DNA of 15,166 nt from contig JAPLWO010000025.1 in the NCBI GenBank assembly GCA_026396555.1, positions 1 to 15,166 of the forward strand, in the 5' to 3' direction. This DNA comes from Candidatus Magasanikiibacteriota bacterium. Lineage in GTDB: Bacteria > Patescibacteriota > Patescibacteriia > Magasanikbacterales > 2-02-FULL-50-9b. A model generated the notes under the pieces. It was given only the letters and a program-made list of their open reading frames with translations, searched no databases and had not been told where the DNA came from. Shown piece by piece: positions 12,224 through 15,166 of this stretch (within the stretch, counting starts at the first letter, position 1; each line of letters starts with the position of its first letter). The translations under genes and the position numbers were made by a program.

Positions 12224-12496
12224 ATGACCTTCACAAGTTTTTTTATTGGCCTCGCACTTTCTGGTCTCGGATTTATAATGGTCTATAAATCAGAATGGTT
12301 TTTGGATTTTTTAGGCCGTAGTGGCTGGGCCGAAGAAAAGTTAGGTCCCGGAGGCACGCGCCTCATGATAAAATTGTTCGGTGTATTTTTTTGTTTCTTA
12401 GGAATTTTAGGAATGACGGGGCAGTTAAACGATTTTGTCGGAAATCTTGCAACACTTGTTTTTGTACATGGAAATCCTCCAACGAAAACGCAATAA
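12224..12496 (+). CDS. Small two-helix membrane protein
   Basis: A 90-residue protein with two membrane segments (about residues 4-21 and 48-66) joined by a loop with the conserved-looking sequence KSEWFLDFLGRSGWAEEKLGPGGTR. Small membrane proteins with this WFL...G...WAEEKLG..GGTR pattern occur widely in Patescibacteria from my recollection; their function is unknown. The promoter at 12188-12216 puts the transcript start at the ATG itself, so the message is probably leaderless. The methyltransferase gene follows after four bases, so the genes from here to 13869 are likely one operon. Confidence 0.82.
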   Translation: MTFTSFFIGLALSGLGFIMVYKSEWFLDFLGRSGWAEEKLGPGGTRLMIKLFGVFFCFLGILGMTGQLNDFVGNLATLVFVHGNPPTKTQ

Positions 12497-12500
12497 TTTT

Positions 12501-13091
12501 ATGGTTTCTCAACATGTTCAACTTTTACAAACACAAGATTCTGCAACGCCACACACAGGCGCTGTTCTTGATCCGATCAGTGTTTTAAAATCCTGTGGTA
12601 TTCGCGCAGGTATGCGCATCGCTGATTTTGGAAGTGGTCGCGGTCATTTCGCGCTTCCAGCTGCAAAAATGGTGGGCCCGCGGGGAAGTGTATATGCGGT
12701 AGATCTACAAAAAGAACTCGTCCATGCGCTCGATAGCCAAGCAAAATTTTCAGGGTTAGAGAATGTTAGTTCGGTGTGGGCAGATCTGGAAGAATACAAC
12801 ACTACAAAAATTCCAAGTAATTTATTGGATGTGGTTTTGTTAATCAGTAATCATGTTTCAGCTGAAGCCCAAATGAAAATGATGCGTGAGGCGGGGCGCG
12901 TATTAAAGAAAGGGGCGTTGCTCATTATTGTCGATTGGCTTCCAGGAAACACAATTCCATTTCCACAAAAATCGCTCACGCGAATTCCAAAGGAAGTGGC
13001 GATTGCAAATGCACAAACAGTCGGATTTCAATTTGTTGACGAATTTCGTCCGGGCAGGTACCATTATGGCCTAAGATTTCAGAAGGCATAA
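12501..13091 (+). CDS. Class I SAM-dependent methyltransferase
   Basis: A 196-residue protein with the Rossmann-like methyltransferase fold. Motif I, which binds S-adenosylmethionine, is IADFGSGRGHFALPAA (residues ~40-55). The acidic strand end is SVYAVDLQKEL (~63-73), then WADLEEYN (~90-97) and LDVVLLISNHV (~105-116). It resembles UbiE/arsenite-methyltransferase-like small proteins; the substrate cannot be told. The frame is open upstream to 12435, and ATG 12468 would overlap the previous gene. I choose ATG 12501 (MVSQHVQLLQ), just after the previous TAA, because the extra residues look like read-through of the neighbour and family members begin a short distance before motif I. The next gene begins one base after its TAA. 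Confidence 0.85.
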   Translation: MVSQHVQLLQTQDSATPHTGAVLDPISVLKSCGIRAGMRIADFGSGRGHFALPAAKMVGPRGSVYAVDLQKELVHALDSQAKFSGLENVSSVWADLEEYNTTKIPSNLLDVVLLISNHVSAEAQMKMMREAGRVLKKGALLIIVDWLPGNTIPFPQKSLTRIPKEVAIANAQTVGFQFVDEFRPGRYHYGLRFQKA

Positions 13092-13092
13092 T

Positions 13093-13494
13093 ATGACTTA
13101 TTTCATTCAGTTTTTCACGCTTGATTATTGGTTTGGTTTTCCGCCGCTTATCACAACACCATGGTTGGTGATTTTGCTTGTAAAATATGTGGCTTTGTTT
13201 TTTGGCGGTATTGCAGCGCTCATGTTCTATCCAAAAATCGAAGATCGTTTTACACGTCAGGTTACGCGTCGTGCAGGCTCTGGTGCAATTTGGTTGGGCG
13301 TTTGTGGATTGTTTTTAACATTCTCGCGCTTTGAACGTGTGCCGGTGTTTATGTATCGCTACTGGTTTTTGTTTATCGCGATCGCGTTTGTTGTTTGGTT
13401 GGTGCGCTTGTATAAATATGCAGTCCAACGTCGCGAAAAGTTAGACGAAGAAACACGTACGTACCAGACAAAAGAAAAGTACTTGCGTAAATAG
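13093..13494 (+). CDS. Three-helix membrane protein, unknown function
   Basis: A 133-residue integral membrane protein with three hydrophobic segments (about residues 24-46, 63-78 and 88-108) separated by basic loops (KIEDRFTRQVTRR and YAVQRREKLDEETR). The C-terminal tail is charged and probably cytoplasmic. I see no family motif. It starts one base after the methyltransferase stop (TAAT then ATG), so translation is likely coupled. It belongs to the 12224-13869 gene run. Confidence 0.8.
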   Translation: MTYFIQFFTLDYWFGFPPLITTPWLVILLVKYVALFFGGIAALMFYPKIEDRFTRQVTRRAGSGAIWLGVCGLFLTFSRFERVPVFMYRYWFLFIAIAFVVWLVRLYKYAVQRREKLDEETRTYQTKEKYLRK

Positions 13495-13515
13495 TTTGAC
13501 GGCAAAAAAATAAAT

Positions 13516-13869
13516 ATGCGTTCTGAGGGGGACAAAGGAGAGGCAGCTGCCCGCAGCGTATTAACGCGTGCGGGCTTTTCTGTATTAGCGCAAAATTTTT
13601 CAGTGCGCGGTGGTGAGATTGATATTGTTGCACGTGCGCCGGATGGATGTATTGTTTTTGTAGAGGTGAAGTTGCGGGCGCGGGAGCCGATTGATCATTC
13701 GAGCGTGGTGCCGCGGGTGAAAATTTTGAGAATGCGACGCGCGGCGGCTCAGTTTTTATCTGAATTCGGCGCTCCGTCACGCGTTCGGTATGATTTAATT
13801 TTATTAATTCCAAATTCAGTGACTCGTCGCGCACGTGTTGTGTGGTATCGTGATTTTACCCGTTTGTAA
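13516..13869 (+). CDS. yraN: YraN family (UPF0102) endonuclease-fold protein
   Basis: A 117-residue protein of the YraN family, a conserved bacterial protein with a PD-(D/E)xK nuclease-like fold of unsettled function. The hallmark arrangement is present: GDKGEAAARSVLTRAGFSVLAQNF (residues ~5-28), RGGEIDIVAR (31-40) and IVFVEVKLR (46-54). D36 and E50-x-K52 are the predicted metal-binding catalytic residues, all kept. Length is normal. The start ATG follows an A-rich stretch without an SD. It is the last gene of the run starting at 12224. No terminator follows; the promoter of the 13952 gene begins ten bases after the stop. Confidence 0.93.
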   Translation: MRSEGDKGEAAARSVLTRAGFSVLAQNFSVRGGEIDIVARAPDGCIVFVEVKLRAREPIDHSSVVPRVKILRMRRAAAQFLSEFGAPSRVRYDLILLIPNSVTRRARVVWYRDFTRL

Positions 13870-13878
13870 GGCCTGGGC

Positions 13879-13907
13879 TTGACAAACGGTCGAAAACATG
13901 TTATTAT
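13879..13907 (+). promoter_or_regulatory. Promoter of the 13952 gene
   Basis: TTGACA (13879-13884), 17 bases, TATTAT (13902-13907). Predicted start near 13914 and a leader of about 38 bases, with GGAGG at 13941-13945. Confidence 0.8.
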
Positions 13908-13951
13908 GGTTAGTTCACCGTAATAATGGCACTTTTCACTGGAGGTTTACC

Positions 13952-14338
13952 GTGGACTATTTGCAAGGCACGTTTGAGAGTTGGTTCACCATGTTCATCA
14001 TCTTCATCGTCATTCCGCTGCTCGTCCTGACGGCAATCCCGTTCACTCGGAATGCAGGGAAGGCAGGGTTCAAAGGCCTCGGAATGGCGATTGGCTGGGT
14101 GTTGACCCACGCCGTGCAGTGGATCGTGAACGCTGGTTCGCTCGCTGGTCGGTCGGTTGCGTGGCTCGTGTACTCGCTCTGGCGCGAATGGTTCTGGCGC
14201 TATCGTGTGTCCGAGGCGCGGAAGGCTCACCGACCGCTCCCGCCGCGACCCACAGATCTGCCCGAACCCGAGTGGATCGACCATTTTCCGCCACCCAAGA
14301 AGAAAAAGGGGCATGGCGGAGGCGGACACGGCCACTGA
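13952..14338 (+). CDS. Unknown membrane protein with Pro-rich and Gly/His-rich tail (insulated cassette gene)
   Basis: A 128-residue protein, not recognised. The start is GTG at 13952, six bases after GGAGG (13941-13945). The frame is open back to 13898, but that overlaps the -10 box and cannot be translated from this promoter. Residues ~11-30 (WFTMFIIFIVIPLLVLTAIP) form a membrane segment. Residues ~41-82 are hydrophobic to amphipathic (KGLGMAIGWVLTHAVQWIVN..., then Trp-rich WLVYSLWREWFWRYR), possibly a second membrane-associated helix. The tail is Pro-rich (LPPRPTDLPEPEWIDHFPPP) and ends KKKKGHGGGGHGH, a Gly/His run that might bind metal or simply be a flexible charged end. It has its own promoter and terminator, with C/G-ending codons, like the genes at 2393, 5134, 7585 and 8134. 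Confidence 0.85.
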   Translation: MDYLQGTFESWFTMFIIFIVIPLLVLTAIPFTRNAGKAGFKGLGMAIGWVLTHAVQWIVNAGSLAGRSVAWLVYSLWREWFWRYRVSEARKAHRPLPPRPTDLPEPEWIDHFPPPKKKKGHGGGGHGH

Positions 14339-14367
14339 GCGACTCTGTTAGTTGTAGTCTGGTTTCT

Positions 14368-14410
14368 GCCCACATCTTCGCGAACGCGTTGGTGTGGGCT
14401 ATTTTTTATT
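14368..14410 (+). terminator. Rho-independent terminator of the 13952 gene
   Basis: GCCCACATC (14368-14376) pairs with GGTGTGGGC (14391-14399) over nine positions (one T-G). An inner CGC GAAC GCG hairpin sits in the loop. TATTTTTTATT follows. Confidence 0.88.
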
Positions 14411-14427
14411 AACATGATATCCACTTG

Positions 14428-14442
14428 TTCGGTTTTTGTTCG
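14428..14442 (+). repeat. 15-base direct repeat, copy 2 (promoter of the 14473 gene)
   Basis: TTCGGTTTTTGTTCG, identical to 3019-3033. It contains the TTGTTC used as the predicted -35 of the 14473 gene. Confidence 0.6.
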
Positions 14443-14464
14443 TATGTTACGGTTTAGATATATA
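14436..14464 (+). promoter_or_regulatory. Promoter of the 14473 gene, leaderless
   Basis: TTGTTC (14436-14441), 17 bases, TATATA (14459-14464). Predicted start near 14471, two bases before the ATG. Confidence 0.5.
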
Positions 14465-14472
14465 AATAAAAT

Positions 14473-15166
14473 ATGAAAAAATGGGGAAACGATATTAAAA
14501 AAGAAGTGATTAAATTACGCAATATAGGCTGGAGTTATCCAATGATTGTTGGAAAGCTTGACGTCCCAAAAGGGACATTGAATGGCTGGTTGAGAAAAAC
14601 GATACTTTCAAATGAGGTACAGGCGATCATTTTAGATCGAAAACGAAATAATTTAATTGAACTCAGAAGGCGTGCATGGACTGCACATAAAAATTATCAG
14701 AATAAAAGGCGTTTTGAGTTAGAGACAAAGATTCGAGATCTTACGTCGCAGAAATGTTTTTCTCGATTTGAAAATGAGATGTTATTTATTGGCTTATGGC
14801 TCGGTGAAGGTTTTAAAATTAAAACGAGTGTTGGTTTAGGAAATTCTAATGCAGATATATTAAAATTTTTTGTTGATCTGTTTTGTAAATTATATGTGAT
14901 TGATGGCAAAAAATTTCGTTGTTTTTTGCATTTACGAATGGATCAGGATGATGATGTTGAAATAAAATATTGGTCTAAAATTTTGGACATCCCGCGAGGA
15001 CAGTTTAGAAAAACCTATTTTGATAAGCGCACCCTTGGCAAAAAAACAAGAATCGGGTATCATGGGGTCTGTACTGTCATATATCATGACGCAGAGATCG
15101 CAAAGCATATCATGATGACTTCTAAAATTTTACTCGAACTATCAAATGATAGGGTACAGAAGATTC
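14473..15166 (+). CDS. Helix-turn-helix protein with LAGLIDADG-like motif (3' end outside window)
   Basis: The frame is open from ATG 14473 to the window edge, 231 codons. Residues ~8-42 form a helix-turn-helix (IKKEVIKLRNIGWSYPMIVGK, then LDVPKGTLNGWLRK). A basic helical linker follows (~52-85, RKRNNLIELRRRAWTAHKNY). FIGLWLGEGFK (105-115) resembles the acidic 'GEG' turn of LAGLIDADG homing endonucleases, and GLGNSNADILKFFVDLF (121-137) and LDIPRGQFRKTYF (171-183) fit the strand-helix pattern after that motif. LAGLIDADG enzymes are intron- or intein-borne nucleases. Free-standing HTH-linked versions occur in Patescibacteria from my recollection, and their role is unclear. AT-rich like the 510 gene. 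Only one motif is visible, so nuclease activity is uncertain. Confidence 0.65.
   Translation, partial: MKKWGNDIKKEVIKLRNIGWSYPMIVGKLDVPKGTLNGWLRKTILSNEVQAIILDRKRNNLIELRRRAWTAHKNYQNKRRFELETKIRDLTSQKCFSRFENEMLFIGLWLGEGFKIKTSVGLGNSNADILKFFVDLFCKLYVIDGKKFRCFLHLRMDQDDDVEIKYWSKILDIPRGQFRKTYFDKRTLGKKTRIGYHGVCTVIYHDAEIAKHIMMTSKILLELSNDRVQKI

Noticed and set aside
13898..13951. Upstream extension (MLLWLVHRNNGTFHWRFT) of the 13952 gene
   Set aside because: It overlaps the -10 box and lies before the predicted transcript start; the GGAGG at 13941-13945 points to GTG 13952.
1..15166. CRISPR array, insertion sequence or prophage
   Set aside because: No regular spaced repeats, transposase, terminal inverted repeats with target duplication, or phage structural genes were seen.
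1..15166. Use of genetic code 25 (TGA as glycine)
   Set aside because: Several intact genes (rhuM, argS, the cassette genes) end at TGA in the expected place and none needs TGA read-through.

Overview
The window looks like chromosomal DNA of a small-genome bacterium, most likely from the Candidate Phyla Radiation (Patescibacteria). This is an inference from several signs: short tightly packed genes, many starts without a Shine-Dalgarno (SD) sequence just downstream of a -10 box, a surface protein ending in a peptidoglycan-binding domain, a bactofilin, a RhuM gene, and small membrane proteins of a type common in that group. TGA is used as an ordinary stop, so the recoded Gracilibacteria/Absconditabacteria are unlikely.

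Layout: the 3' end of tyrS (1-498); an AT-rich TPR-type membrane protein (510-1796); a cupin (1813-2286); an insulated unknown gene (2393-2923); an accessory group of rhuM, a ParB/sulfiredoxin-fold gene and an S51 peptidase (3072-5059); an apparently frameshifted unknown gene on the minus strand (5134-5486); a divergent secreted DUF285 surface protein (5595-7514); a two-gene insulated unit (7585-8532); argS, a bactofilin and a degenerate diacylglycerol-kinase-like gene (8644-11599); a 620-base RNA region with tRNA-Leu(GAG), a large hairpin, tRNA-Val(TAC), a terminator and a lone tRNA-Asn-like 3' half (11600-12223); four close co-directional genes (12224-13869) ending in yraN; one more insulated unknown gene (13952-14338); and a helix-turn-helix gene with a possible LAGLIDADG-like motif, cut by the window edge (14473 onward).

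The most striking pattern is that two styles of gene organisation alternate. Ordinary genes (argS, the S51 peptidase, the DUF285 protein and others) have promoters whose predicted transcription start lies only a few bases before the start codon, no SD and no obvious terminator. Four transcription units holding five genes of unknown function (2393-2923, the minus-strand 5134-5486, 7585-8532 and 13952-14338) have an exact TTGACA -35 box and 17-base spacer, a leader of about 36-56 bases, a strong GGAGG-type SD, C/G-ending codons and a hairpin-plus-T-tract terminator. They look like self-contained expression cassettes placed between host genes. Three of the five proteins have a single N-terminal membrane segment, one is a zinc-ribbon-like protein, and one is frameshifted. 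This cassette class is the best candidate here for something undescribed.
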